From contig OX442314.1 in the NCBI GenBank assembly GCA_949358305.1, positions 46,818,581 through 46,882,580 of the forward strand: DNA of 64,000 bases, written 5' to 3'. This DNA comes from Strigamia acuminata (taxonomy: Eukaryota; Arthropoda; Chilopoda; Geophilomorpha; Linotaeniidae). This document shows positions 28,401 to 37,675 of the stretch, piece after piece. The notes below the pieces were generated by a model, which saw only the letters and a list, made by a program, of their open reading frames with translations, was not told where the DNA came from and ran no database searches. A program made the position numbers and the translations under genes. Positions within the stretch are counted from its first letter, which is position 1. The number at the start of each line of letters is the position of its first letter.

Positions 28401-30160
28401 TTTACTTCGATCAAGCCTTCCGGTACTTCTAATCGATCCGTCACCGCGCGTTCGTTTTCTACGTAAAACAACCCGTCTGATTGATTCTTCGCTCGTACCG
28501 TCACCAAACTTATCGAGTGGGCTGGCACCACTTTGTTCTCGTCGATCACGAGCGCTCGCGGCTTTGCTGCAGTGATTTTCGGCTTGATTCTGGTAATTCC
28601 TGCTTCGTCTTGCATCCCTTCCCTCGGTCTGAACGTTACGTATCCTCCATCGGACTGCATCGTGATCGTTGGGTGTTTCAAGAATGGCTTCCCTATCCAG
28701 ACTTCCGTCGGCATCCTGGCGTCGTCGACCACGTAGAACTCGACATCCGCCAATTTCACGTTTGCGCTTTCTACATCACATCTCGTTCGCCCGCGGTAGC
28801 GACTTGCGTCTTGATTAAATCCCTCGATCACGAATTCGTAGTCCGGCTCCTCGATTTTCGTACGTTTCGCAAACGTCTTACTAATTAGACACACGGCGCT
28901 TTGCGTATCGATTCCCGCGCTGCATTTCTTTCCATCGACCCACATCATGGTCTCGAATTCTGGCTGCATCTCCTCGGCTTCGATCTTGTAAATCTTCTTC
29001 GTCTTAACGTCCAACTTGTCCTTCGATGGCTGCTTCCGCTCTTTCTTTGGCTCTGGGCACGTGTTCGCCATGTGCCCAAATCCGCTACAATTAAAACATT
29101 TTGTCCCGTTTGGGCACGCGTTCGATAAATGCCCTGACTCGTGACATTTAAAACACTTCAACTCGTTTGGACAGTCCTCCTTTCGGTGCCCCTTCTCGCC
29201 GCATTTGTAACACTTGATCATCGCGTTCCCGGTTGGCTTCGCTGTAGATGTCTTCACTTTTGTTTCGACGATCGCGACTTTGGTCCGCGCTTCCACGCTT
29301 CGCATCGTTCGGACGATTTCGGTGATATGTTGGTACTGGAGAAAATACATTGGCGCCGTGGCGGTCTTGAGTTTTAGCCCGTCTAACAAATATTCCTGTG
29401 CGTCCCCGATCGTCATTCCCAACTTTTCGCACGTGGCCCATTTCCGTCGTAAATAGGTTTCGGCCGTCTCGTCGTTCTTCTGCGGTGCCCGAATCAACCT
29501 TTCTTTCTCGTCGTATGTTAGTCGTTGATCCGGAAAATTCTTCTTCAACTCGGCCTCCCACGCGTCAAATTTCCGTATCGTCGTTCCGGAATTTTCGTGC
29601 CATACCCTCGCCGGACCATCCAACGCCGCCGCCGCCGTCGTTACTTTGGTTGCGTTCGTCCACTTGTATTCTTTCGCGTATTCGTGAACGTCCGCTAACC
29701 ACTGCGTCGTTGTCCGCAACTCGTTCTGGTTTCCCGAAAATCGTGGCAGTTTCGGCGCGTTTTTCACTTCCTTCGGCTCTTTTGGCGCCTCTGGTTTCGT
29801 CTGCATCGCTAGCATCGTCGCCATCATTTGCTTCATCATCTCTTGTACTTGATCCGCACTAAATCCGCCGTTCGTCATCGCTTGTACCGGTGGGTTTTCT
29901 TCTATCTCCGGATCGTTGTCTTCTACTTTCTCTTCGTCTTTCTCTTCTTCTTCTTCGTCGTCTTCTTCGTCTACGATCCCTAGTTCCGTAGCTACAGCTG
30001 CTCGTAATGCGGTCAACATTTTGCATTTTATCCTCGGCGATGCAATGTTCCGCTCTGCTAATAGTGGTTTCAGATCTTTTACTCTTAACATCTCCCACTC
30101 AACTCCGCTTGGAAATTCTCCACGCTCGATCTTCTCTACGACTGCTTTGATCTCGGCCAT
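25442..30160 (-). CDS. gag-pol: Element C Gag-Pol polyprotein, 1572 aa
   Basis: One uninterrupted frame starting at ATG 30160. Residues 20-60 resemble a SAP-type nucleic-acid-binding motif, followed by an acidic run (64-90). A capsid-like region lies about 135-290 and three CCHC zinc knuckles at about 317-330, 336-349 and 355-368. Protease is near D418 (DTQSA, unusual for the normal DTGA/DSGA). RT carries YMDD within RRYMDDLL, and RNase H has HTDAS. Integrase has an HHCC finger (GHAHPG ... CVEC) and the DDE motifs HLDHVGP, ITDRGTAF and NGQVER. Because gag and pol share one frame, their ratio cannot be set by frameshifting. All enzymatic domains except the odd protease motif look intact. Confidence 0.95.
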   Translation of the reverse strand: MAEIKAVVEKIERGEFPSGVEWEMLRVKDLKPLLAERNIASPRIKCKMLTALRAAVATELGIVDEEDDEEEEEKDEEKVEDNDPEIEENPPVQAMTNGGFSADQVQEMMKQMMATMLAMQTKPEAPKEPKEVKNAPKLPRFSGNQNELRTTTQWLADVHEYAKEYKWTNATKVTTAAAALDGPARVWHENSGTTIRKFDAWEAELKKNFPDQRLTYDEKERLIRAPQKNDETAETYLRRKWATCEKLGMTIGDAQEYLLDGLKLKTATAPMYFLQYQHITEIVRTMRSVEARTKVAIVETKVKTSTAKPTGNAMIKCYKCGEKGHRKEDCPNELKCFKCHESGHLSNACPNGTKCFNCSGFGHMANTCPEPKKERKQPSKDKLDVKTKKIYKIEAEEMQPEFETMMWVDGKKCSAGIDTQSAVCLISKTFAKRTKIEEPDYEFVIEGFNQDASRYRGRTRCDVESANVKLADVEFYVVDDARMPTEVWIGKPFLKHPTITMQSDGGYVTFRPREGMQDEAGITRIKPKITAAKPRALVIDENKVVPAHSISLVTVRAKNQSDGLFYVENERAVTDRLEVPEGLIEVKNERAIMPIINDGPEEVRVTRGRKLGHVEITEEEPSLHQVQVKKVATTEASPRMRITADEINLGKSVTPEETEIVLTMINDEFRDCFATSLEEVGCFPDLKMEIEVTTTRPTNLRRYQYSAAQQKEIDKMVAELEGAGFVTRSKSPFNSPIVMVRKKTGEWRICIDFRSLNEITVKEHFPCPRMDELLDGTHEWRVFLVFDLASGYYQIELTAGAQEKTAFSTMNGKYQFVRMPFGLINAPFVFNRVMELAFGHLPYEVLRRYMDDLLSGAKTNAELIEKMRKILIEVRRSKLTLKLSKCHFLCEEVQFLGLRLTKDGLRPGFEKTSAIKNFAKPKDVRGVRSFLGLCGYFRRFIAGYATKTRALTKLTRKNETFVWTTECEAAFQGLIGELIAEPVLKIYDNTRPCEVHTDASQDGIGAVLMQRGEGNDLHPIIYASRTTTECEKRYHSTELELMAVVWAVLKFRMYLYGSEFTVVTDCEAVRYGLKKRELTPRIGRWVLALSEYNFKAIHRPGLLMGHVDALSRNAEPASGEETEMERRFKVNQIKFTEGDWLVAAQESDPECKELKDALLIEDKSLLNERMQHKSRGYRIKKGHVYFELTANGRRRDVLYLPKMMRRQITNEVHIGHAHPGVDATIEAIRKRFWFPRMRSYVKAAVGTCVECLMRKEPGGKRAGELNIIERQRVPFHTVHLDHVGPFPKSGIGYRHILVAVCNFSKLVFLMPVKSTNATTTCKEIRKLCARMWIPTRIITDRGTAFTNALFAEMCTELEIRHVLTSTENPRANGQVERMNRTIVPMLASQTTKDDGSDWSKGIDKVEIAINSRINQSTKKTPLEVLYGFQPRTIIEPRLSAIVVEENDENETEIEDVRNEAYETLTENQIKQKKAFDRHRGPSRTYEVGDVVVVRRKAIAIQGKAGKLSNLYRGPLRVSRRISSTVYEVTSLENPPRYKTTAPIDQMKKWTFEDDAASGAEDELTGVGGGADI

Positions 30161-30349
30161 TTCTTCTTCGTAATTCGGCTAACCCTCGTAACACGTGTTT
30201 ATCCCAGCGAATCGTCTCTTGATTCCCGAACCGTCCACGCGCTATTTGCTACCCGAATTTCGCTTCTGCCGCCGAAAACAATCGCCTTCTACTTTCGTCT
30301 ACTTTCGTCTACTTTATCGTCGCATCGAATTCGTCTGTCCCACTTCTGA
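30161..30349 (-). promoter_or_regulatory. Element C leader and presumed primer-binding site
   Basis: Directly after the 5' LTR the - strand reads TCAGAAGTGGGACAG. A tRNA-complementary site should lie here, but the sequence does not begin TGG at the usual place and I cannot assign a tRNA. A 10-bp unit (CTACTTTCGT on the + strand) is repeated about three times near 30288-30315. Confidence 0.4.
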
Positions 30350-30612
30350 TGTAAACTTATTAAAGCTGACTCCAAATAAACAAAATGGCGGACCCGCTGG
30401 TCCGCGACGCACACACTAGCTTGTTAAGTTCAAAGTGATCTTTATTACAAATTATTACATTTAAATATGAGACTGGTCAGCCCTGATTGGCTGACCACAA
30501 GGAACAGCCCCCAATTGGCTGTCTACCCCCAAAACGTCTATCGGACATATTCGCGTATGTCCGCCCGCCCTCTGGCGACCGTTGTCGCCTGTCGAAACCC
30601 CAAAACTCCACA
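30350..30612 (-). repeat. Element C 5' LTR
   Basis: 263 bp, identical to 25166-25428, followed by the right TTAT target duplication. Confidence 0.95.
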
Positions 30613-30639
30613 TTATGTTCTATTTACTTTGTCAGCGCA

Positions 30640-30800
30640 AGAATTATCGTGTTCTTATCGTTATTAGTACGCCATTAAGCTTAGTTTAGTCATTAATAAA
30701 TGACATTGTTATGTTTTGATAAACCTGTCGTCAGTTTCGCTCATTCCTATATTTAATTCATCAATCAATCTATTAATTACAAGCTGTTATATTTAAATAT
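30640..30800 (+). repeat. Dispersed repeat R1, copy 1
   Basis: It aligns, on the opposite strand, with 52985-53130: both carry the blocks TACGCCATTA, AATAAATGACA, TGTTATGTTT and GATCAATCTATTAATTA or close variants in the same order. By eye about 75-80% identical. It is an unclassified old element or duplicated 3' UTR. Its AATAAA could also serve as the original polyadenylation signal of the gene interrupted by element C. Confidence 0.6.
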
Positions 30801-31566
30801 TGTTACGAAGTCAGATTCTCCTTATTATTTTAATTGCCACGGTTTTACTCAGGCTAACAAGAGTGAAGAACTTCCCAGTTCTTCCCTCTTGTTGTGACGC
30901 AGACGCATTCCTTTCAAGGCTGAAAGTCGAGCCCAGTGCAATGTATGGATGGTCGTCCGCCTCCATAGAGCCGCTTAGCAAGCTGTTCCCCTTGGTCTTC
31001 CATACCAAGGCCTAATAATAGTGTTCAATTAAACTAGTCTCCGTTATTTGTAATCTACGGCCGTGGTGTATATATTTGATAGCTAGGTTTTCCCGTCACA
31101 CAATGGTCGCTGAAACAACGACTTGTCCATTCGGCAATCTGACTATAACCGCAGCTGAAATGCATGAACGCTGCTTGACCTTTCACAACCCCTCAAACTC
31201 CCTCGATGACGAAGATGACATTAACATATAACATTGATTAAATGATTAACTGTTTAATTTGTTGCCTGCGCCTTTAGTTAATTACGGAGTAATTTATTTA
31301 TTATTTAGTTTATTTATTCATCTATTCAACTATTCAACCGACAAGTGTTCTTCACACCGAGTCCGTAATTACCCACAATTCAATTGTTCTGTCTCTAAGA
31401 TCAAATTATCGCAGCTTGTTCGGATTACATTGCCTGCCGTGCATTACTACAATCGAGTCACCTCAAGTCATTCCGGACTTGAAGGCGATCTCGCCTCCTG
31501 CTGACATGCAAGTCGTCGTCATCACCTTCATCTAGAGTTATCACGACCAGTCAGCACAGGACTGAA
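30801..31566. other. Unassigned DNA
   Basis: No supported gene. A 65-codon - strand frame (31008-30811) has a protein-like composition but no recognisable family, no splice context and no conservation I can see. Confidence 0.3.
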
Positions 31567-31878
31567 GATCGAACTGTCTCCAAGATGGCGGTCAAGCCAC
31601 GAGGAGATCGAACTGTCTCCAAGATGGCGGTCAAGCCACAAGGAGATCGAACTGTCTCCAAGATGGCGGTCAAGCCACGAGGAGATCGAACTGTCTCCAA
31701 GATGGCGGTCAAGCCACGAGGAGATCGAACCGTCTCCAAGATGGCGTTCAAGCCACGAGGAGATCGAACTGTCTCCAAGATGGCGGTCAAGCCACGAGGA
31801 GATCGAACTGTTTCCGAGATGGCGGTCAAGCCACGAGGAGATCGAACTGTTTCCGAGATGGCATTCAAGCCACGAGGA
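31567..31878. repeat. 39-bp minisatellite, eight units
   Basis: Eight tandem copies of a 39-bp unit containing GATCGAACTGTCTCCAAGAT and GGCGGTCAAGCCACGAGGA, with a few substitutions in units 2, 5, 7 and 8. Because 39 is a multiple of three and no stop occurs, both strands are open for over 100 codons. I regard these frames as by-products of the repeat. Confidence 0.9.
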
Positions 31879-32256
31879 GACTTTACGTAATCCTCTGTCC
31901 TGATTGGCTGCAATCAGGACGCAGTTCCGACGATATGTCGTAGGAGGATCCTCTTGTTGATGTTGCCATCCAGAAAGGAAAAGTTCTCTCGAGTATGGTA
32001 AACATCAACAAGCGTTCATCAACACGTGCCAGATACTGTAAACCAAGGCTGCCGATAAGCTTGGTGAAAAAGTATCCCGACGTGCTATGACCACTATACT
32101 GTATAAAGGCTACGAAGAGAACCAATCTCCTGTCTAATTTTTACTAGTCCACTACGACTGGCTGCAAAGTCAGTTTTTCCTTCCGAGTATCGCGGATCGT
32201 CACCATGTCCGTCAATCGATTCAGTGAATTTTAAATTGATTAAACATTTATTTCAG
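31879..32256 (+). promoter_or_regulatory. Candidate promoter and 5' region of a small gene
   Basis: A TATAAAGG box lies at 32102-32109. An ATG follows at 32205, and a pyrimidine-ending TTTATTTCAG acceptor at 32247-32256 precedes the open exon 32257-32475. I could not find a donor that keeps the frame convincingly. Confidence 0.3.
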
Positions 32257-32475
32257 TTCCTTAAGGGCAAAGGTGGCGGTTCTGGTGCTATATCCATTGT
32301 TAATTTTGGAGGTAACGTCGACGTGACCACTGTAAATAGAGTTCCAGTGGCTAATTTTTTCAAAGCAATCAGATTTAGGGGTCTAGCAGGATTTGGGGGT
32401 CGAGCAATCGGAATTAGGGGTCAAGCAATTGGGAATGCTCGTGATGGTGATGATGGTTTAGAACCAGTGTACTGA
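32257..32475 (+). CDS. Gly-rich terminal exon of a possible small gene
   Basis: After TTTATTTCAG the frame stays open for 72 codons to a TGA, followed by AATAAA near 32540. The encoded peptide is rich in Gly, Ala, Arg, Val and Asn, with a repeated R/G-G-x-A-I-G pattern. I recognise no family. A TATA box 150 bp upstream and the polyadenylation signal downstream give gene-like context, but the first exon is uncertain: the ATG at 32205 would need a GT donor at 32211 to stay in frame. It could be a small secreted or structural protein, or chance. Confidence 0.3.
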   Translation, partial: FLKGKGGGSGAISIVNFGGNVDVTTVNRVPVANFFKAIRFRGLAGFGGRAIGIRGQAIGNARDGDDGLEPVY

Positions 32476-32735
32476 GTATAATAATACAGTAACGACAATA
32501 ATGTGAAATAGTAATTGGATCTTCTAAAGTTATAATGTAAATAAATATTTTGATGGCTATAAATTAGATTTTCTCAATTTGTGTGACTGCGGTAAAACTG
32601 TCAACATTAACATTAACATTAACATTATTTTCGGCGGGGACAGTCACAAACGTTCTTGACGATTGCGGGAAATATTTACGCCTCCATCCGCCTCAGAACC
32701 ATGACGATGTATTACGATCACACGTGATCAGTAGG

Positions 32736-32963
32736 GTTGTGCGGTTATTTCTTAGAGCGAGTGCGGTTTCCGTAAAAAACCGCAATGCATGCGATATATC
32801 GCAAAACCGCAATGCATGCGATATATCGCAAAACCGCAATGCATGCGATATACCGCAAAACCGCAAAAACCGCAAAAAACCGCAAAAAACCGCAAAAAAA
32901 CCGCAAAAAACCGCATAATCGCAAAAAAAAAAAAAAAAAACCGCACGACCGCAAAAACCGCAA
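32736..32963. repeat. 27-bp palindromic repeats grading into an (AAAAACCGC)-type satellite
   Basis: After GTGCGGTT come three 27-bp units (32778-32858), each holding the palindromes GCATGC and GCGATATATCGC (CGATATACCGC in the last). About 100 bp of A-run/CCGC repeats follow. Related CGGTA-rich palindromic blocks start TAGGGATGTGCGGTA at 47884 and occur at 37308-37490, suggesting one family of element ends. Confidence 0.75.
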
Positions 32964-33530
32964 TTTTATGTAAAGAACCAACTGAGCAATTCGTTTTTTA
33001 AATTGATTTTTAATGATTTTTATCCGTTTTTAATGATTTTTATCCGTTTTTATTGTTTTTTTATCCGTTTTTATCAGTTTTTTTATCGGTTTTCTGCAGA
33101 TTTGCAGTTTTCTGCGGTTCTGCCGCATTTGCGATCCGTTTATTGTTTTTATTTTAATTTCAGGTTTTCAGCCCTGGTTCACACCTTGTGAGGTTCCTGG
33201 ATCAGGTCCATTGCAGGTGGTTATTTTTTTTTATAAATTTGGAGATTTGTTTTTTTTTTAGGGCCAGGAGTTTTCTTTTAATTTTAAAATATAATTTTTG
33301 CGTTTTTTTTACCATTTTTTATTTACATTTTTACTTTAATTGCTTTTTTTTTCTTTTACTTTGCAAGTCATCCACCATCTTGGCTGACACCTCCATGTGT
33401 CATAGGACAGTATGAACGCAAGAAGGGAACTGAAAAATGAATTTGAAATTGATTTTATGAAATGAATTCATTTTACAGAAAACGACAACCAAGAATGTTT
33501 GGATAAAGCAGTTTGGCGCTCCGCCTTCCA
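32964..33530. other. T-rich simple-sequence DNA
   Basis: Repeated TTTTTATCCGTTTTTA-like motifs (33004-33095) and long T runs. No gene is visible. Confidence 0.5.
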
Positions 33531-33549
33531 CACAATCCATAACCAATCC

Positions 33550-33769
33550 ATAACCAACCAACATGCTATGTAAGAAGCTAGAAGGTTTTGTCTCAGCATT
33601 GATGGAAATGGAAGAAGTAAGTAAAATGACAATTTTTGGGAAAATTTCATTTAAAATTTAAAACATTTTTTTAATTTTTTTGTAGTTGGAACAGTTTCGT
33701 TACCCAGTAGATATTAGATTTAATAAAAATTATTTAAATGTTGTTGACGTTAATGCTGTTTTTAAGTGA
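33550..33769 (+). pseudogene. Bromodomain-like exon pair, copy 1
   Basis: The exon ending at 33616 (KKLEGFVSALMEMEE) is followed by donor GTAAGT, a 69-bp intron ending TTTTTTGTAG at 33685, and exon 33686-33769 (FRYPVDIRFNKNYL then a stop). The FVSALM...FRYPVD...YL pattern matches the ZA-loop end of bromodomains (acetyl-lysine readers). It is truncated by a stop right after the region where PMDLSTM should appear. Other copies are at 38142-38584, 49795-50179, 51880-52260 and 52300-52695. Confidence 0.5.
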
Positions 33770-34138
33770 AGAGACAGCAACTTCTCCCATATACATCCAC
33801 TTCCACACACATTCCCACACACCTCCAAAGGTAAGAATTATCAAAAATTTTTATTTATTCATAAACAAATTTTGTTTTAAATTTTTTCAAACTTTCAAAC
33901 ACATTTTATGACATTTTTCCAAGTGCATATTGACACTATAAAAGCATTTAAATTTGTCGTTTTAATAGCTAAATAGTGCAAAGTTTGTTATTTCGTTTAA
34001 AACATTCGTTTTGGATGATATTTTAAGTTCGATTTTTGGCGTTTGCTGCTTCAAAAAAACTCACGTTTGCTTACTCATGTCCATTTAGTACTTAGAATTC
34101 AGTCGAGACAGGCTATATATTTTTTTTTTGGAGGATTG
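33770..34138. other. AT-rich spacer
   Basis: No supported feature. Confidence 0.5.
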
Positions 34139-34703
34139 ATGAGGGGAGAGGTTGCCAAAAAACAAAAAAACAAAACTGATGAAGAAAAAGAAGCACGACT
34201 CCAGAAAAACCGGGGAAATATGGCAATAAGCAAAGCTAAAAGGAGAGCTGCTGCAGCTGCGATCATACATCCTGCCGCGCAGATCTCAATGCCTGCCGTA
34301 CAGATTAATGTGCCTGCCACGCAGATGGAAATGCCTACGAAGAGGCAGAAGCATTCGGACGTGAATGAACGAGTTATGCAGGCAGCTGTACGTACGGTGC
34401 TGCATTCTGAACGACCTGCTGAGGGTATATTGCAACAAGTCACGGAGACCAGTTCTTCTACATCAAAAGTCAGATATAAAACCATCCGTCAAACTGAAGG
34501 AAAACGAATTTGCTAAATCTGAGAAAAGTCATCACCGGCAGCCCAAATTTTTCCATAAAAGTCGCCATACTATCAAAATGATATTAAATAGTATGAGATC
34601 AAAGAACTCTGGTGCGGGTAAATCTGAAAACTTAGGCAGTTCATCCGAATCAGACGACGATAATAAATTCGAACTTTTAAATCGTATTCAGCAACAGCAT
34701 TAA
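34139..34703 (+). pseudogene. Broken gene for a basic Ala/Lys-rich protein
   Basis: An ATG at 34139 opens a Lys/Glu/Ala-rich frame (motifs EEKEARLQKNR and SKAKRRAAAAA), then a Met/Pro/Gln repeat region. Around 34440-34500 the likely reading shifts into the next frame, which continues as a Lys/Ser-rich stretch with an acidic SSSESDDD cluster and stops at 34701-34703. A nuclear protein is suggested by composition. No family is recognised. One frameshift makes it a pseudogene or a mis-assembled or spliced gene. Confidence 0.35.
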
Positions 34704-34819
34704 ATTAAAAATATTTCTCAGGAAAATAAGGATTACTCGGGGTTGAATTTACATAACCTTTTCGTAAGAAATAAGTCAGCAAAAATGAAGTCCCAGCACA
34801 ATATTTAGGAACATCAAAA

Positions 34820-34965
34820 AAATGTAAACGCTACATTCATGTCGGAATGCAGTCTTACAATACGGTCATGTAAATGCCACAATCATGGAGGAATGTGGGC
34901 TAACAATACAATGAATATTGTAAATGCCGCAATCCTTCTTGAATGTGGGCTTACATTACAACTCA
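34820..34965. repeat. Repeat R3: ~52-bp units with GTAAATGCC / GGGCTTACA ends
   Basis: Three degenerate tandem units. The same unit occurs in the opposite orientation near 41247-41282, 46076-46160 and 47265-47340, often close to hAT and R2 sequences. Confidence 0.6.
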
Positions 34966-36090
34966 AAGATGTGATTGAGGAAGACAAGGAAATAGAAAAT
35001 TGAATTTTACACCTGCCAAATTAAAATTTAAAAAATATGTGATAATTAATTAATTCCACATTTTCATTGTGCTGGACTGAGAATATATTCTATTCACGAC
35101 AAATAAACAATAATTAAATTTGCTAATTTTCTTATTGTCCGTTTTCACCGCCATCTCGAGAGTTGGAAACCGCGAGAACAAAGAGCGAGGTATGGTTGTA
35201 ACATTGATTCGACTGAATCAGCGAAACGAAACAAAAATCAGCGAAACGAAACAAAAAATCACAACTTGTATTCAATCAGCATATAAAAATAATTTTCTCA
35301 CTGCGAATAATTGAGAATAATTGAGAATACAGCTGCGGACGAGCGAGGAGCACACAAAGCCATTGCCGCTATTTCTTCTCCGTCAGTCAGTTGTGTAGCG
35401 TTTGCGCATGCGCGGCTCTACTCTCGTGCACACTAAAATGAAATAAAAATAAAAATTATTTAGATGAATTTGACAAACGACAAAATTTAAATCTCAATTT
35501 CTTGCAATAAGAAATAAAATATTAATTTCTAACGTACAAATATACAATTCAAATAAACAAACATTAAAATTAATGCGCTGGGTTAGAGAGTGCCACTAAC
35601 TAAAACGAGGCGGAAGATAGAGTCTCTTACGTCACTTAAATTCCTTTTCCCCTCTCTTGATAAAAGAAATATAAATAAATTAAATTAAATTTTTAAACAT
35701 ATTTCTTAACGTTACGAGTGGCGAGTTTTTAATTGCGCAAAACTATTTACAAATTCTCGCAGTTCTCGCAGAACATAAACCCCACGTCAATAATGTGTTC
35801 TTCAAGCTGGATGCACGTTGATAAACTTGGATGAAATCGTGGATCCAATTAAAGGGCAGCCATTAGGTAAGTAAAAATTACTATAACTGATTTATTTGCA
35901 TAAATTATTGATATACAAATTTGTTTTTAATCTCTACGGGCAAATCCTTTAGCATCAAACTGATACTCGCATCATCTTGCGCACGATGCAACATGAGTGA
36001 CACCTCAAAGTGATTTTTAATTTCGCAATCTACAACGTATTGCCTTAACCCGGGCGAACCATTCTTCCATAAATTTGAGAAACACGCTTT
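34966..36090. other. AT-rich intergenic DNA
   Basis: A GC-richer island near 35335-35435 includes TGCGCATGCG, a perfect palindrome like an NRF-1 site, which could mark a promoter, but no ORF follows. No other feature can be supported. Confidence 0.35.
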
Positions 36091-36095
36091 GTATA

Positions 36096-37073
36096 ACAGG
36101 GTGTCTCGCCGAACACCTACCAGGTGAATTATTTCATAATCATGTTAATTCAAAAAAACTTTTGATTATGAATTGAAGTAAATGACATGCGACGAATTCA
36201 ATGAAACATGTTAAATTCATGTGACATTGTTGCATCACTGTTTTGCAACTCGTAACTTTTAAACCAACAATGCTACGCAAAAAATGTCAATTGCAAAGTT
36301 GTAGAGAACCATCTAATTAGTCTAGAAATGTTCTTAAAAAAATTATCTCTTACTGAAAAGTTTTGAGAAAAAAAGGTTTGAAATGTTAGTCTACTCAGCT
36401 TTGTAACCTAAAACTATCATGTGGAATGTATTCCCAAAATAAATTATTTCCTTTCTTTTGTGTTTCCTCTCTTCTACTTACAAGTATGACCCAATAAAGT
36501 GTCTAAATTGAGGATTAGCTTGGTCGCCCCAATAGTTTTAAATTACAAAGCTGAGTTACAAAGCTGAGTAGACCAATGTTTCAAACCTTTTTTTCTCAAA
36601 ACTTTTCAGTAAGATTTGTGGCCGAACAATTACCGTAATTAAATAAATGATTGAACAACGTAAGTAAAACATTTGTGCCTTTAGTGGAGCCACATGTGTG
36701 ATTTACTTAAAACAGTAGAGTCACATTTCCAAGATCTTCAGTAATCTAGTTTATTTACTCCAAGTAATCAAAAATTTCAAAAAAAATTTCCCACTAAGTC
36801 ACAGCCCCCAAAACAATGGAAGATTTCAAATACCGCGCGTCACGCATATCGCCCACGTTTGCCAGGTTAAAGCTTAATTCTCAAATAAAAACACACAAAC
36901 TGATCATTTTAATGTTAAAGAATCACAAAAAAAAACCCAAAAATTCGGGAAAACTAAAACAAATCATTAATGTATAAAAGAATTTTTTTGGAATTTTTGA
37001 TTAGTGGAAACGTGATCTCCTCTACACCCCCTATTTCTGTGTAACATGAATTCTGATACGCCCTGTATAGTAT
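36096..37073. mobile_element. Candidate non-autonomous DNA element with internal inverted repeat
   Basis: Imperfect terminal inverted repeats ACAGGGTGTCTC (left) and its near complement ending ACGCCCTGTA (right). Inside, arms of about 70 bp at 36346-36419 and 36530-36612 are inverted copies, differing mainly by a 13-bp duplication (ACAAAGCTGAGT twice). No transposase frame is present. The inverted repeat is clear. The outer boundaries are a guess from the ACAGGGTGT motif common in mariner-like MITEs. Confidence 0.4.
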
Positions 37074-37299
37074 GCAACTGTTGGTTGATGCAAACAATGT
37101 GCTTGTAACATAAAATGACAATTTGTGTGTGCTGTCAAACCCCAATCATTTAACACTCTCTTGCCTCCATCTGGTGTCAGAATGTATCAAAATGATGGGA
37201 CTTTGGCCCTTCTGGGCTGATGGCCCTCCTGGGTCACGTAGACATTTTTCCAAGATACAGAAAAATTTTGGATTGCCCTTCTGGGTCGATGGCATCGTT

Positions 37300-37500
37300 G
37301 GGCACTGTCCACGGTACAGTACCGGAAGTACAGTACGGCCGGTACCGGTACTGTATCGCAGCTCGTACCGCGGTACTTTTGGGCAAACTTTGTACCCGTC
37401 CGCAGTACTTTCCCAGCCTGCGCAAATACCGCGTAGTTGTACCGCGGTACTTTAGACACCCCGCGGTACATCTGGCGGTACACGGGATAACGCGAGAAAT
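37300..37500. repeat. CGGTAC-rich palindromic block
   Basis: Many overlapping palindromes (GGTACC, ACCGCGGT, CCGGTACCGG). Similar in character to 32736-32963 and 47884-48055. Confidence 0.5.
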
Positions 37501-37551
37501 CATGAGATTCTCGTGTTTTTCCCCGTTTTCCACTTTAATGTTTAAACTCAG

Positions 37552-37675
37552 TTTGATGTTTACACTCATTCAAAGTGAGTGTATACATCAATAAGTTGTA
37601 AGAATATAGACTTTTACAACTTATTGGTATTTTACTCAATTTGAGTGTAAACATGAGTGTAAACATAAAACTTAA
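37552..37675. repeat. Imperfect foldback
   Basis: A near-perfect inner stem (CAATAAGTTGTAA and its complement, about 37590-37627) is nested in weaker outer arms that repeat GAGTGTAAACAT. Confidence 0.55.

Larger units (their letters stand above)
25166..30612 (-). mobile_element. Element C: complete 5447-bp Ty3/gypsy retrotransposon
   Basis: Two 263-bp LTRs (25166-25428 and 30350-30612) are identical by eye and flanked by the 4-bp duplication TTAT (25162-25165 and 30613-30616). The interior holds one fused Gag-Pol frame. Complete ORF, identical LTRs and clean target duplication mark a very recent, possibly still active insertion. It is unrelated in layout to element B: short LTRs, no frameshift, no third ORF. 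Confidence 0.95.

Noticed and set aside
30811-31008. 65-codon - strand frame with protein-like composition
   Set aside because: No splice sites, no recognisable family, and the adjacent sequence is non-coding.
31567-31878. CRISPR-like regular array
   Set aside because: Units are contiguous with no unique spacers and the genome is eukaryotic.
31551-31913. 101- and 120-codon frames across the 39-bp minisatellite
   Set aside because: Open on both strands purely because the repeat length is a multiple of three.
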